64,000 bases of DNA from DASWJZ01 sp963792885 (GTDB lineage: Bacteria; Pseudomonadota; Alphaproteobacteria; Rhizobiales; Afifellaceae): contig CAWBXX010000003.1 of NCBI GenBank assembly GCA_963792885.1, positions 1 to 64,000 of the forward strand, written 5' to 3'. Below are positions 1 to 8,630 of the stretch, in pieces (positions within the stretch are counted from its first letter, which is position 1; each line of letters opens with the position of its first letter). The notes under the pieces are model-generated. The model had not been told where the DNA came from, ran no database searches, and saw only the letters and a program-made list of their open reading frames with translations. Position numbers and translations under genes: made by a program.

Positions 1-48
1 CCTGAGCCTGTCCTCGGGCCGGCTCTCCGCCGGACCCGGGGAGCGCCA

Positions 49-72
49 CCTTCTCCCGGTCTCGGGAGAAGG
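49..72. repeat. Short palindrome, arms CCTTCTCCCG / CGGGAGAAGG
   Basis: Perfect 10-bp arms flank a 4-base loop (GTCT), and a further CCAC...GTGG pairing is possible just outside. It sits downstream of the first gene, so it could act as a transcription terminator or be one subunit of the CTTCTCCC/GGGAGAAG palindrome family. A closely similar arm pair occurs inside cobN at 55396-55416. Confidence 0.6.
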
Positions 73-88
73 CTGGTGGTCATTCCGT

Positions 89-497
89 CTAGGGTGTCGA
101 GCCGGCACCCGCGCGAAGCCCCTCGAAAATCCCCTCCGGCGTCTCCCCTGCCCTAGTCCGCGCATAGACGCGCTCCATCGCCGCCGCCTCCCGCTCCGCC
201 TCGCGCTGCAGTCGCTCCGCCTGCACGATCTCGGCGGCTTCCGGATCGGCGTCGTATTCCGCGACGTCACGCTTCAGCCACCGCATGATCATCGCCTTGT
301 AGTCCTCGGTACTCCTCCTCCGTGACGGGGAACCGCGCGTAACCGAGGCACGGCCGCGACGATTTCGGTTTGCGTCCGCATTTCCGGTGCCGCCGGCAGG
401 CGCGGCGCGGACAGGTCAGCACCCGCAGCGCCCGAAGCTCCACGCGCACGCGCTCCTGCTCCTCCGACCACCTGAGCCCGGCCCATTCGTCCTTCAT
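89..497 (-). CDS. Small Cys-rich hypothetical protein, probably frameshifted
   Basis: Two overlapping minus-strand frames look like halves of one gene. The first (497 down to 267, 76 aa) begins MKDEWAGLRWSEEQ and has a basic cysteine cluster (TCPRRACRRHRKCG) suggestive of metal binding. The second (292 down to 89, 67 aa) is an acidic/basic helical tail beginning MIMRWLKRDVAEYDADPEAA. Removing one base near 305 joins PVTEEEY directly to DYKAMIMRWLK and gives one continuous protein of about 135 aa, which reads more naturally than either half. I do not recognise a function. If the frameshift is real, only the 76-aa form or a separately started 67-aa form would be made. Confidence 0.5.
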
Positions 498-558
498 GGC
501 ACCAAAGATAACGGCGCCGCGACGAGCGGGGATAGAGTCGCGACGATGCGTGCGCGCT

Positions 559-647
559 CCACCCTCTCCCAGCCGAAATTGGGTGTTCCCGATTTCGGCA
601 AAGTAGGAATCAAACCGGGAAACATCCCGGTTTGCGGGAGAGGGTGG
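559..647. repeat. Compound palindromic element with two internal hairpins
   Basis: Outer arms CCACCCTCTCCC (559-570) and GGGAGAGGGTGG (636-647) are perfectly complementary. Two further hairpins lie between them: CGAAAT...ATTTCG around 574-597 and CAAACCGGGA AACA TCCCGGTTTG at about 611-634. The whole could fold as a three-way junction. The outer arm is the same type as the palindromes inside cobN. No protein function is expected here. Confidence 0.65.
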
Positions 648-694
648 TCGGCCGAGCTGACCGGGAGAGGGCGAGGACAAGAAGCCACCAATGA

Positions 695-730
695 TGTCGT
701 CATGCCGGGCTTGACCCGGCAATGGCGACA
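695..730. repeat. Half copy of the GTCGTCATGCC...GGCAATG REP-like repeat
   Basis: This is one arm (GTCGTCATGCCGGG then TTGACCCGGC) of the roughly 100-bp element seen complete at 19970, 23873, 37297 and 52765. Only the left hairpin is present, so it is a truncated copy. Its translation in spurious frames gives the MPGQARHDD/VMPGL-type peptides often mis-annotated in Hyphomicrobiales. Confidence 0.7.
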
Positions 731-834
731 GTGAAGCGACGAGCGGCGCGCATCTCCCCTCTTATCCCCACTCCCCAAATCCTCGCGTATCATCCCCTCG
801 CCGCTCTTCACGGAGGGACCGGATCGCGACCGGC

Positions 835-1060
835 GTGAATCTCGGGAAGGGCGGGCGGCGCCGCGATGCGTCTCCCGGAGAGACGTGGCGCGGCGAGCCC
901 GGAAGGGTCCACCCGGAGGCGCAAGCCTCCCGCGGGATGTCGCACCGCTGGTATTCGGCCTTCGCGAGAGGGCCGAGGATAAAGAGTGGACGAGTCGGGT
1001 TTCGTAACCGCCGCGCGGGGCGCTTGGAGAGCGCCACCAACGCAACGACCGAGGTGCTCG
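835..1060. other. Structured intergenic stretch, candidate ncRNA or repeat
   Basis: The gap between the first gene and the carbonic anhydrase (498-1169) holds no convincing CDS. This part is rich in strong hairpins: CGTCTC/GAGACG at 869-885, GGAGGC-GCAA-GCCTCC at 915-930 (a GNRA loop when read on the plus strand), CGGCC/GGCCG around 956-976, and GGCGCT/AGCGCC at 1019-1035. All six frames give arginine- and serine-rich translations without family resemblance. It could be a structured RNA or a composite repeat. I could not match it to tmRNA, RNase P RNA or 6S RNA. Confidence 0.35.
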
Positions 1061-1169
1061 CTCAGCGCCCCGCTCCCTCCTTCGAAAGAGGAGGCAGGAC
1101 GATCATAGCCTTGGGCCGGGAGGCCGCGGGAGCGATAAGGCTTGTACCCCTCCCGCTGTTTTTGCCGGC

Positions 1170-1901
1170 CTAAACGGGACCGCTAAGCCAGGAGACCTTT
1201 CCGGTCTTCAGATCGTAGATGGCCGCGACGACCTTCAGCGTGCCGGCGCCGACGCGCTCCGGCAGGATTGCGCCGGAGGTGGCGAGCCGCCCCGCGGTGC
1301 GCGCGGCGCTCTCCTTGGCCGCGTTGTCGACGAAATCTCCGGCTTCGTCCCTGACCGCCAGCGCCGCCGGCACGATCGGCTCGATCATCGTACCGATCGC
1401 GCCGGGATAGGTGGCGTTCTTGGTGACGATGTTGCATGCGGCTGCGACCGCGCCGCAGCTCGTATGCGCGAGCACGACGATCACCGGCGAGCCGAGCACG
1501 GCCGCGCCGTATTCGACCGTGCCGAGCGTCGCCGTGTCGACAAGGTTGCCGGCGTTGCGGGCGACGAAGAGCTCGCCCACGCCGAGCCCGCCGAAGATCA
1601 GCTCCGGCGGAACGCGGCTGTCGGCACAGCTGATCACCGTGGCCCACGGCGCCTGGCCGGACGTCACCGAGCTCCGCTGCGCCGAAAGGTCGAGCACGCA
1701 AAGCTGCGGGTCGGCGACGTAGCGGGCGTTGCCTTCCTTGAGCTTCGCCAGCGCCTCGTCGGGCGAAAGCGCCGTCCCCTTGCCTTCAGCGGCAAGTGCG
1801 GCTTGCGGCGCCGCCCCGGCCGCGGCGGCGAGCACGCCCGCGGCCCCGATCTTCAGCATGTTGCGACGGCTGATGCCTCCGCCTGGGCAATCCTGACACA
1901 T
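1170..1901 (-). CDS. Beta-class carbonic anhydrase with Tat signal
   Basis: This 243-aa enzyme should interconvert CO2 and bicarbonate. Zinc ligands are visible as C92-A-D94-S-R96 and H146-T-S-C149, the standard beta-CA pattern including the Asp-Arg dyad. The N terminus has SRRNMLK (residues 11-17) followed by an Ala-rich hydrophobic stretch ending near AALAAEG, a twin-arginine signal. The enzyme is therefore predicted to act in the periplasm after Tat export, and tatABC lie at 26-27.6 kb. It is transcribed alone. Periplasmic beta-CAs usually help retain or capture inorganic carbon or buffer the periplasm. Confidence 0.92.
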   Translation of the reverse strand: MCQDCPGGGISRRNMLKIGAAGVLAAAAGAAPQAALAAEGKGTALSPDEALAKLKEGNARYVADPQLCVLDLSAQRSSVTSGQAPWATVISCADSRVPPELIFGGLGVGELFVARNAGNLVDTATLGTVEYGAAVLGSPVIVVLAHTSCGAVAAACNIVTKNATYPGAIGTMIEPIVPAALAVRDEAGDFVDNAAKESAARTAGRLATSGAILPERVGAGTLKVVAAIYDLKTGKVSWLSGPV

Positions 1902-2189
1902 TGCTCGTCTCCCTACCGGGGCGTTTCCGCCTGCTGTGTATCGGCCTGTGCCGCGAGGAATGCCGCCTGTGGTCCTAACGGGGCGTTACGCGAAACCGAG
2001 GCATTGCAACCTTATGGGGCGCCCAACTGCGCCAGGCTTTCGGGCGCTACCGAAATCTTCGCCCACTCTTAGCGAGCGCCCTCACCCATCCTTAACGCTG
2101 CGGGCGAGTCCTGGCTGGATTTCGATCGTGCGTTTCCAGGACCGTAACGCCCCACACGCAAGAGTTTCAGCATCAAGAGGGATTCCAAG

Positions 2190-2456
2190 ATGCTGATGAC
2201 ATCGTTCGCGCGTCCGGCCTTCGTGCTGGCAAGCCTCCTTCTCCTTGCCATGCCGGCCGCAGCGCAAGGCACGGCGGAAGAGCGATCGGCCTGCGAAGGC
2301 GACGCCTTCAAGTTCTGCTCGTCCGATATACCCGACATCCCCAAGATCGAGGCTTGCCTGGAGACCAACCTGACCCAGCTTTCGCCCGCCTGCCAGGCGG
2401 AGTTCGACGCCTCCGCCGACAAGAAAACGAAGCTGCAACCCGCGCACTTCAAATAG
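2190..2456 (+). CDS. Small secreted Cys-containing protein
   Basis: The 88-aa protein starts with a clear Sec signal peptide (hydrophobic stretch about 9-22, cleavage likely after AAAQ). The mature part has four cysteines in the order C...C...C...C (ACEGDAFKFC, EACLETN, PACQAE), a spacing typical of small disulphide-bonded Cys-rich repeat proteins common in Hyphomicrobiales. Function is unknown. The start at 2190 gives a complete signal peptide. A divergent promoter region of about 290 bp separates it from the carbonic anhydrase gene. Confidence 0.75.
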   Translation: MLMTSFARPAFVLASLLLLAMPAAAQGTAEERSACEGDAFKFCSSDIPDIPKIEACLETNLTQLSPACQAEFDASADKKTKLQPAHFK

Positions 2457-2665
2457 GGCGCGACCCGGAAGGCGGGCCCCGCCGGTGCCCGGATTGAACT
2501 CCGCCGCCTAAACCTCTATATCGGCTGCGCTTCCGCATTTCGCTGCCTTGCTTGCTGCCCCTTCGGGGGAATCTCCGGGTCAACGCCGAATCGGAACGAG
2601 CGGCCAGGCAAATCCTCGCCCGCGGCCGATACGCGATTTAGCGCGCTACCAGAGGAGCCAGACCA

Positions 2666-2869
2666 ATGGCAAAAGGCACAGTGAAATTCTTCAATGCGAC
2701 GAAGGGCTTCGGATTCATCGCGCCCGACGACGGCGCCAAGGACGTGTTCGTCCACGTTTCCGCGCTTGAGCGCTCGGGCATCTCGACGCTCCGCGAGGGC
2801 GACAAGGTGAGCTTCGAGGTGGTCACCGACCGCGGCAAGCCCGCCGCCTCGAACATCCAAATGGAGTAG
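2666..2869 (+). CDS. cspA: CspA-family cold-shock protein
   Basis: The 67-aa protein is a single cold-shock domain that binds single-stranded RNA and DNA and melts mRNA structure. RNP1 (KGFGFI, residues 14-19) and RNP2 (DVFVHVS, about 27-33) are intact. A good ribosome site (GAGGAG, about 2652-2657) precedes the ATG. The 209-bp gap upstream would allow the long structured leader usual for cspA mRNAs, although I saw no specific cold-shock box. A strong terminator follows at 2896. Confidence 0.95.
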   Translation: MAKGTVKFFNATKGFGFIAPDDGAKDVFVHVSALERSGISTLREGDKVSFEVVTDRGKPAASNIQME

Positions 2870-2895
2870 CCCGCACGCCAGGGCTTTCCAATCCG

Positions 2896-2922
2896 CCCGG
2901 CGCCTGACTGCGCCGGGCTTTT
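2896..2922 (+). terminator. Rho-independent terminator after cspA
   Basis: Arms CCCGGCGC (2896-2903) and GCGCCGGG (2910-2917) form a perfect 8-bp stem with a six-base loop, followed by CTTTT. Confidence 0.85.
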
Positions 2923-2955
2923 CACATCGCCCGAGCGGCGAGGAGGGAGAACGCC

Positions 2956-3177
2956 ATGGCCTTCAGGCGCCCCAACTACAATCAGCAGCGTGGCGATCGC
3001 GAGCGGACCAAGGAACGCAAGAAGCAGGAACGGCTCGAGCGCCGCGAGGCGGACGCACAGAAACGCAAGGCCGAGCGCGAGAACCTTCTCGGCCCGGACA
3101 CCGGGCGCGACGCGCCCTCGCTACAAACGGACGCGCGCGAAGCTTCCGCTTCCGACGCGCCGACGGAGAACGAATGA
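2956..3177 (+). CDS. Highly charged hypothetical protein
   Basis: This 73-aa protein is dominated by Arg, Lys and Glu (RERTKERKKQERLERREADAQ region), predicting one long basic/acidic helix or a disordered segment, then an acidic tail. A GAGGAGGG ribosome site lies just before the ATG. Its stop overlaps the start of the next gene (ATGA at 3174-3177), so the two are translationally coupled. Proteins of this type occur in Hyphomicrobiales; function unknown. Confidence 0.7.
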   Translation: MAFRRPNYNQQRGDRERTKERKKQERLERREADAQKRKAERENLLGPDTGRDAPSLQTDAREASASDAPTENE

Positions 3178-3461
3178 TGGCCCGCAAGAAAGACAAGGTC
3201 GACAACGGCGTCGTGCTCTTCGACGTCTTCTACGAAGACGGCAGCCGTACCTCCAACCGCAAGGTGCCCGCCACCGAGCTCGGCGGTCTTGACGGTGACG
3301 CGCCGGCCAAGACCTACATCATGGATCAGGATCGAAAGATCGCCGATCTCTCCGGCAAGGCCGCGCGCCCCATCAAGAGCCTGATCCGCTCAGCGGACCG
3401 TGCCCGCGCCGAAGCGTTCGCCGCCGCCAGTCCGCGCAAGGCTCGCGCCCGGGTCGAGTAG
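3174..3461 (+). CDS. Conserved hypothetical protein, coupled to upstream gene
   Basis: The 95-aa protein has an N-terminal part rich in beta-strand residues (VVLFDVFYEDGSRTSNRKV) and an Arg/Ala-rich C-terminal helix. No signal peptide or membrane segment is visible. It starts four bases inside the previous gene, so it shares its mRNA. I recognise the type as a short conserved alphaproteobacterial protein without assigned function. The MM start could be either ATG (3174 or 3177). Confidence 0.72.
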   Translation: MMARKKDKVDNGVVLFDVFYEDGSRTSNRKVPATELGGLDGDAPAKTYIMDQDRKIADLSGKAARPIKSLIRSADRARAEAFAAASPRKARARVE

Positions 3462-3481
3462 CCGCCGGCGGAAATGCGAGC

Positions 3482-4484
3482 TCAATCGTAAAGGCCGGGC
3501 TTCTTCTCCAGCTTCACCGCTTCGCGCGTCCCGCTATGCAGCGCGCGCACGCCGGCCTCCGCGACCGCCTCCGCCACGTAGCCGTCCCAGGCGCTCGCTC
3601 CGGTCGTTCTGCCCGCGCGGATCGCGTCGACCCAGCTCGTTGAGCTCGATGCGATAGGCATCCTCGAAGCGCCCGCGCCAATCGGGCGGGAACGACAGCG
3701 CGTGCTGCCCCTTGAAACGGATGTCGCCGGGGCGCGGGCGGGCGAGCTCCATCGTGCCCTCTTCGCAGACGAGCTCGGCGCGCACGTCGTAGCCGTAGGC
3801 GGCGTTGATGAAGATCTCGACGTCGGCGAGGATTCCGCTTTCGGTCTCGCAGACAACGAGCAGCGGGTCGTTCGGCATCACGCCGCGCTTTCCTTTCGAC
3901 TTGAAGGCCGAGATCGCCACGATCTCCTCGTCGAAGAGCCAGCGCAGGATGTCGAACTCGTGCACCGCTGAATTGGTGATCGCGTTCTCCGGCGTAAACC
4001 AGTCGGGCGCCGAGACGTTGCGGTGGGCCGAGTGGATCATGAGCGCGCGCCCGAGGCCGCCGCCACGGAGCGTCTCGCGCATGGCCACGTAGGGCGGATC
4101 GAAGCGGCGCATGTAGCCGACCTGGATCAGGCGCTTGCCGCCTTTCGCTTCGGCCTCGACGGCCTTCAGGCATTCCTTCGGCGTCGGCGCGAGCGGCTTC
4201 TCGCAGAGCACCGGCTTGCCGACCTTGAGGCACGCGAGCACATAGCCGAGATGCGTCTCGTCCGGCGAGGCCACGAGCACGGCGTCGACAGTGCCGTCGA
4301 CGATCAGCGCGTGGCCGTCGGTCATATGGCGGTCGACGCCGTGTTTCTCCGCGACGTGCCTGGCGCGTGAAGCGTCCGCGTCGGAGACCGCGACGAGATG
4401 CGCTCCCTGCACGTGACCGGAAAGAAGGCGCGCGTGATCCGCCCCCATGATCCCAGCCCCGATCACGCCGATTCCGACGCTCAT
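3482..4484 (-). CDS. Gfo/Idh/MocA-family NAD(P) oxidoreductase, one frameshift
   Basis: The N terminus has a Rossmann motif (GVIGAGIMGADH) and the family signature CEKPL near residue 95, as in inositol 2-dehydrogenase and related sugar dehydrogenases. The frame starting at 4484 is intact to about YRIELNEL, then one extra C near 3640 shifts it. The remaining C terminus (WVDAIRAGRTTGASAWDGYVA to LEKKPGLYD, ending at 3482) is in the next frame. Corrected length is about 334 aa, normal for the family. Because both sides are well conserved, a sequencing error is more likely than a true mutation. The exact substrate is not determinable; no inositol genes are nearby. Confidence 0.8.
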
Positions 4485-4585
4485 CCGACTTCCCCGTTTG
4501 TCCTCAATAAGCCAGCCGACCGTTCTGCGGCCGTGCGGTGCACGCGACTTAGCCCGGTCCTACTTGATTTTGCTAGAAGGTCGGA

Positions 4586-5065
4586 ATGCCACAGCGGAGC
4601 GCCGGCATCCTCCTTTTCCGCCGCAGAAGCGGATCGCCGGAGGTCTTGCTCGTCCACCCGGGCGGGCCCTTCTGGGCGAAGAAGGACGAAGGCGCCTGGT
4701 CGATCCCGAAAGGACTCTGCGAGGCGGGCGAGGATCCGCTCGCCACGGCGCGACGCGAGTTCTTCGAGGAGACCGGCGCCGAAACGCCGCGCGCTGCCGT
4801 CCCGCTCGGCGACTTCCGCTACGCGGGCGGCAAGGTCGTGACCGCCTTTGCCCTGGAGGGCGACTTCGACCTCGCCGGCTTTCGCAGCAACACTTTCGCG
4901 ATGGAGTGGCCGCCGCGCTCCGGCCGCATGGCGGAGTTCCCCGAGGCCGACCGCGCCGCCTGGTTCGACCTCGACGAGGCGGAGCGTCGCATCGTGAAGG
5001 GCCAGCGCCCGATGTTGAAAGCCTTCGCGGCGCTTCTCACCGAAGGGCCGGAGCGATCAGACTAG
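4586..5065 (+). CDS. Nudix hydrolase
   Basis: The 159-aa protein has a perfect Nudix box G-x5-E-x7-REUxEExGU (GLCEAGE...REFFEETGA, residues about 53-75), so it should hydrolyse a nucleoside diphosphate linked to another group using Mg2+. The N terminus (SAGILLFRR, VLLVHPGGPFW) resembles the clade of small stand-alone Nudix proteins often called NTP pyrophosphohydrolases. It is divergent from the oxidoreductase gene, about 100 bp away. The true substrate cannot be read from sequence. Confidence 0.9.
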   Translation: MPQRSAGILLFRRRSGSPEVLLVHPGGPFWAKKDEGAWSIPKGLCEAGEDPLATARREFFEETGAETPRAAVPLGDFRYAGGKVVTAFALEGDFDLAGFRSNTFAMEWPPRSGRMAEFPEADRAAWFDLDEAERRIVKGQRPMLKAFAALLTEGPERSD

Positions 5066-5203
5066 GTCGGGAACTCATAAAGCTTGCAGCCAAAGGGGAT
5101 GGCAGCAAGCTTGACGAATGCGAGGTAGTCGGCGGCCGCGCGGTTTGTTGGGCGGCATTGGCTCGAGAACGCCCCATTCGTCATCGGTGAGTTCGTAACG
5201 CAT
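5066..5203 (-). pseudogene. IS5-type transposase remnant with internal deletion
   Basis: Reading minus from 5203 gives MRYELTDDEWGVLEPM then PPNKPRGR, the typical beginning of IS5-family transposases. Within a few codons, in another frame, the sequence jumps to AADYLAFVKLAA, which matches the extreme C terminus of the same proteins. Nearly the whole catalytic domain is missing, leaving a scar of about 140 bp. It abuts the end of the Nudix gene. The rest of the gap to 5380 shows nothing recognisable. Confidence 0.7.
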
Positions 5204-5380
5204 GGACCTAAAGCCCCGGTTCGGGAGTTGGATACCTGCCTCACGACACCCTCAGAGCTCCTCCTTCATGTCCGAAACCGGCGGAACACCCAGCCGACAT
5301 GCCCGGATCGTACGCAGAGATCCGCTTGTGACCCATCGCGGACGTTCGGCTTTTCATGCTCCCTGGCATTTCATCTCGTT

Positions 5381-6823
5381 CTAAGCAGCTGCCCCAACCC
5401 CCACCCGAAACACCGGCAGCTCCTGCTGCACGCCTCGAAGCTGGGCTGTTCGCGGCTCGACTGCAAAGGCCGCCAGTTCATCGCGGACGCCGGCGGCGTT
5501 ATAGACGTCCTCGCTGACGTAGATTTCGTCGGCATCCGCGAGGCTCTGCACGCGTGAGGCAATGTTCACCGTTTGCCCGAAGTAATCGAGCCGATCGTTC
5601 AGCGTCACAGCGATAGCGGCGCCCTTGTGGATGCCGATCTTGAGGATCAGCGCCTTGTCTGGCTGCCGTTCATTGAAGGATGCGATCTCGCTGCGCATTT
5701 CGAGCGCCGCCTGCACTGCATCCGCAGGTTTGAGGAACGCCGCCATGACCGCGTCGCCGATCGTCTTGATGACTGCGCCGTTGTGGCGGACCGTCGCTTC
5801 CTGCAGCCGGTCAAAATGCTGCTGTACTAGGGCGAATGCGTTCAAGTCTCCAATCCGATCGTAAAGAGCGGTCGAGCCCTTCAAATCAGTGAAGAGCAGG
5901 GCGATGTCCTTGACGCCGAGCCCCTCGCTGCCGCGGATCACCTCGGATCGGAAGAGGTCACGGAACGTCTGAGTGGTGAGCAGCCGCTTCCCTGAGAGGA
6001 ACGGCGCGAAGTGGAGTGGCGGCGGTCGGTCGACGCCGGGCGGAAATTGAAAGACACCGAGGACGACTCGTTTCTTTGCGCTGCTCGCAATGTCGAACGT
6101 CAGCTTGCCAGGCGGGAGAGTAACGCCGTCCGGCTGGCATGAATTCTCGTCGCACCGAACCGCAACTTTCCGCTCGCTGGCTGGCAGCGCCGGATCGATG
6201 GGGAAAAGGAAACCCGCGTCGCCGTCGGTGCCATAGCCGTAAAGCGCCCCCGCTTCGGCTTCGACCTCGATTTGAATCGTCTTCCCGGGTTCCAGGTAGG
6301 CCACCGCTCGGGTCAACATCTCCTTCACCTTAGCGAAGGGAGTTCCATCCGGAATTAGACCCTCTGACGCTGACATGTAGTTGAGAAGATAGTCCGCGGC
6401 TGAGAGGGTCTCGGGATCGTGATACGTGATCAGGCGGATCGATGGGCTGATCGTGAAGGTAATCGCGATCATGTCGTCGAGTGTGGCGACGAGATCGATG
6501 TGGCAGATCGTGCACCGGCAATGGCTATTGAGATTCTTGAGCGCGCGAAAACTGTCGATCACGCATGAGCAAATCGGACAGATCAGAACCCAGGTCATCT
6601 CGAAGAGACCTAGTGCGGCGGCGTGCAGGAAGAGGTCGATTGCCTCCTCCTCATTAAGACCCTTGTCGGTCGCAAATTTGATTGGATTGATCCGCAAAAG
6701 CTCGGCGTCATTTGCAGAGCGGATATGGCCTTCCAGCTTTGAGACTAGACGCGGACTCCAGGTCCGCGCCGTCTCCAGCGCCGTCAGCTTCTCTTCGAGA
6801 AGCCTCTCGTCAATCGCTCCCAC
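5381..6823 (-). CDS. Adenylate/guanylate cyclase with N-terminal DUF5939-like, zinc-ribbon part
   Basis: The C-terminal 180 residues of this 480-aa protein are a class III nucleotidyl cyclase domain. Metal-binding Asp is seen in LLFTDLKGS, a second Asp in IGDAVMAAF, and the transition-state Asn/Arg pair in TVNIASR. The N-terminal 280 residues resemble the DUF5939 region found in soluble rhizobial cyclases and include CPIC...CRCTIC (about 82-107), a likely zinc ribbon. No membrane segment is present, so this is a cytosolic cAMP or cGMP synthase with a sensory N terminus. It is flanked by transposon remnants and has visibly lower GC than its neighbours, so it may have been acquired. Confidence 0.85.
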   Translation of the reverse strand: MGAIDERLLEEKLTALETARTWSPRLVSKLEGHIRSANDAELLRINPIKFATDKGLNEEEAIDLFLHAAALGLFEMTWVLICPICSCVIDSFRALKNLNSHCRCTICHIDLVATLDDMIAITFTISPSIRLITYHDPETLSAADYLLNYMSASEGLIPDGTPFAKVKEMLTRAVAYLEPGKTIQIEVEAEAGALYGYGTDGDAGFLFPIDPALPASERKVAVRCDENSCQPDGVTLPPGKLTFDIASSAKKRVVLGVFQFPPGVDRPPPLHFAPFLSGKRLLTTQTFRDLFRSEVIRGSEGLGVKDIALLFTDLKGSTALYDRIGDLNAFALVQQHFDRLQEATVRHNGAVIKTIGDAVMAAFLKPADAVQAALEMRSEIASFNERQPDKALILKIGIHKGAAIAVTLNDRLDYFGQTVNIASRVQSLADADEIYVSEDVYNAAGVRDELAAFAVEPRTAQLRGVQQELPVFRVGVGAAA

Positions 6824-6956
6824 GGCGGTCCCCCCGGCTGCAAGACGCCGGTGGAACGAGCTTGATCCTTGTTGCCCGACAGTTCCGGCAGCGATGCAAG
6901 CTTATCACGACTGAAGAACCTTTCCCATCACCGCCACGAAGATCGGATGTCTGGTG

Positions 6957-8478
6957 CTGGCGGATTTTGTTGAAAAAGTCAGCGGTTGAGGCGGCGAGGG
7001 TTCACTGATTTATTCCTGCAGATAGCAGGAGTTGAGTCGATGATGGGACCGCGGCGAGTTCGAACAAGGTGCGCTGTTCTACGCGTTCTCGCTGGATGCT
7101 CATGTGCCGGGCGATCACCTCCTGAGGTCGATCGACCGTTTTGTCGATCTATCGGAGGTTAGGCGGGAGCTGGCACCGTTCTACAGCTCCATGGGGCGAC
7201 CGTCGATCGACCCCGAGCTGATGATCCGGATGCTGATTGTCGGCTACTGCTTCGGCATCCGCTCCGAGCGTCGACTCTGCGAGGAGGTGCATCTGAACCT
7301 CGCCTATCGCTGGTTCTGCCGACTTGGCCTCGACGGCGACGTGCCGGACCATTCGACCTTCTCCAAGAACCGGCACGGCCGCTTCCGCGACAGCGACTTG
7401 CTGCGGAAGGTGTTCGAGACGGTCGTGCGGCGCTGCATGGATGAGGGCCTTGTCGGCGGCGAAGGCTTCGCCGTCGATGCCAGCCTGATCAAAGCCGATG
7501 CCAACAAGCAGCGCTCCGCCGAGGCCTCAGAAGACGTCGATTGGGAAGCGATGGCGCTCACGCGCCGATCCGTCCGGGAGTATCTCGATACGCTCGATGA
7601 GGCAGCCTGGGGCGCGGCCAGTCAAACCAGGCCAAAGTTCATCTCCCGATCCGACCCGGCGGCGCAATGGACAGGCGCCCTCAAGGGGCATGCGTTCTTC
7701 GCCTACGCCACGAACTACCTGATCGATCTCGACCACGCCATCATCGTCGATGTCGAGGCAAGCCGCGCGATCAGGCAGGCGGAAGTCGGTGCGGCACGCA
7801 CCATGATCGGACGCGCCGAAGAGCGCTTCGGGCTCTACCCGGAACGGCTTGCCGCCGACAGCGCCTACGGCTCGGCCGAGATGCTCGGCTGGCTCGTCTA
7901 CGAGCGCGGGATCGAGCCGCACATCCCTGTCTTCGACAAGTCGGCGAGAACCGACGGCACATTCGAACGCGAGGACTTCACCTACGATCACGGGAGCGAC
8001 GTCTATGCCTGTCCCGCCGGCAAGATGCTCACCTGCACCGGGACGCTGGTCAATGACGGCGCGACGCTGCTCATCGCGCCAGCAAGCACGACTGCGATGC
8101 CTGCGAACTCAAACCGCGCTGCTGTCCGAAGGCGCCGGCGCGCAAGGTGCCGCGGTCGATCCACGAGGGAGCGCGGGACATGGCCCGCGACATCGCCAAG
8201 AGCGAGGAAGGCCTGACCTCGCGGCGCCAGCGGAAGAAGATTGAGATGCTCTTCGCCCATCTCAAACGCATTCTGCGCCTCGATCGGCTCCGATTACGAG
8301 GACCGAATGGCGCGCGTGACGAGTTCCACCTCGCAGCCACCGCCCAGAACCTCAGGAAGCTCGCCAAGCTCATCCCGATGCCAGCACCGCAGCCGGCATG
8401 AAGCCGATGCGGCCGCCCTCACGCTCCACTTCTCACGCGCGCCGGCCGACGCAGACTTCTTCAACAAAATCGGCGCTT
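6957..8478 (+). mobile_element. IS1182-type insertion sequence
   Basis: Terminal inverted repeats are visible: left GATTTTGTTGAAAAAGTC (about 6963-6980) and right, read in reverse, GATTTTGTTGAAGAAGTC (about 8455-8472), with matching GC-rich ends. They bracket one transposase gene of the IS1182 type. The exact ends and target duplication cannot be fixed by eye. The element lies between the cyclase and a membrane protein gene. Confidence 0.82.
7040..8401 (+). pseudogene. IS1182-family transposase, frameshifted
   Basis: The main open stretch (7104-8216) reads PGDHLLRSIDRFVDLSEV through GRPSIDPELMIRMLIVGYC and VPDHSTFSKNRHGRF, typical of IS1182 transposases with a DDE catalytic core. The likely true start is ATG 7040, after an AGGAG site, but one extra base near 7055 breaks the link to EFEQGALFYAFSLDAHV. 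A second shift near 8072 moves the Cys-rich part (HDCDACELKPRCC) and the C terminus (RSIHEGARDMARDI to KLAKLIPMPAPQPA, ending 8401) into another frame. As read it is inactive; corrected, it would be about 450 aa. Confidence 0.8.
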
Positions 8479-8630
8479 AGCAGACGTAGCTTAGCTGAGC
8501 GTGCCGACGACTTCCGCTCTTGGGGGCGAACTGGACGTTGTGCATCCAGAGCGCGTTTATGAGTTCACGCCCTCTAGCCTTGTCATGGCGCCGTCAGCAT
8601 CGGGCAATAGGATCGGCGGCCGAATTTCAA

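Noticed and set aside
494..1045. Protein-coding frames between the first gene and the carbonic anhydrase
   Set aside because: Overlapping frames on both strands of equal quality, composition of a hairpin-rich non-coding stretch; no start or ribosome site.
8479..8630. Short gene remnant right of the IS
   Set aside because: A frame reading VHPERVYEFTP looks protein-like, but it is too short and has no recognisable family or start.
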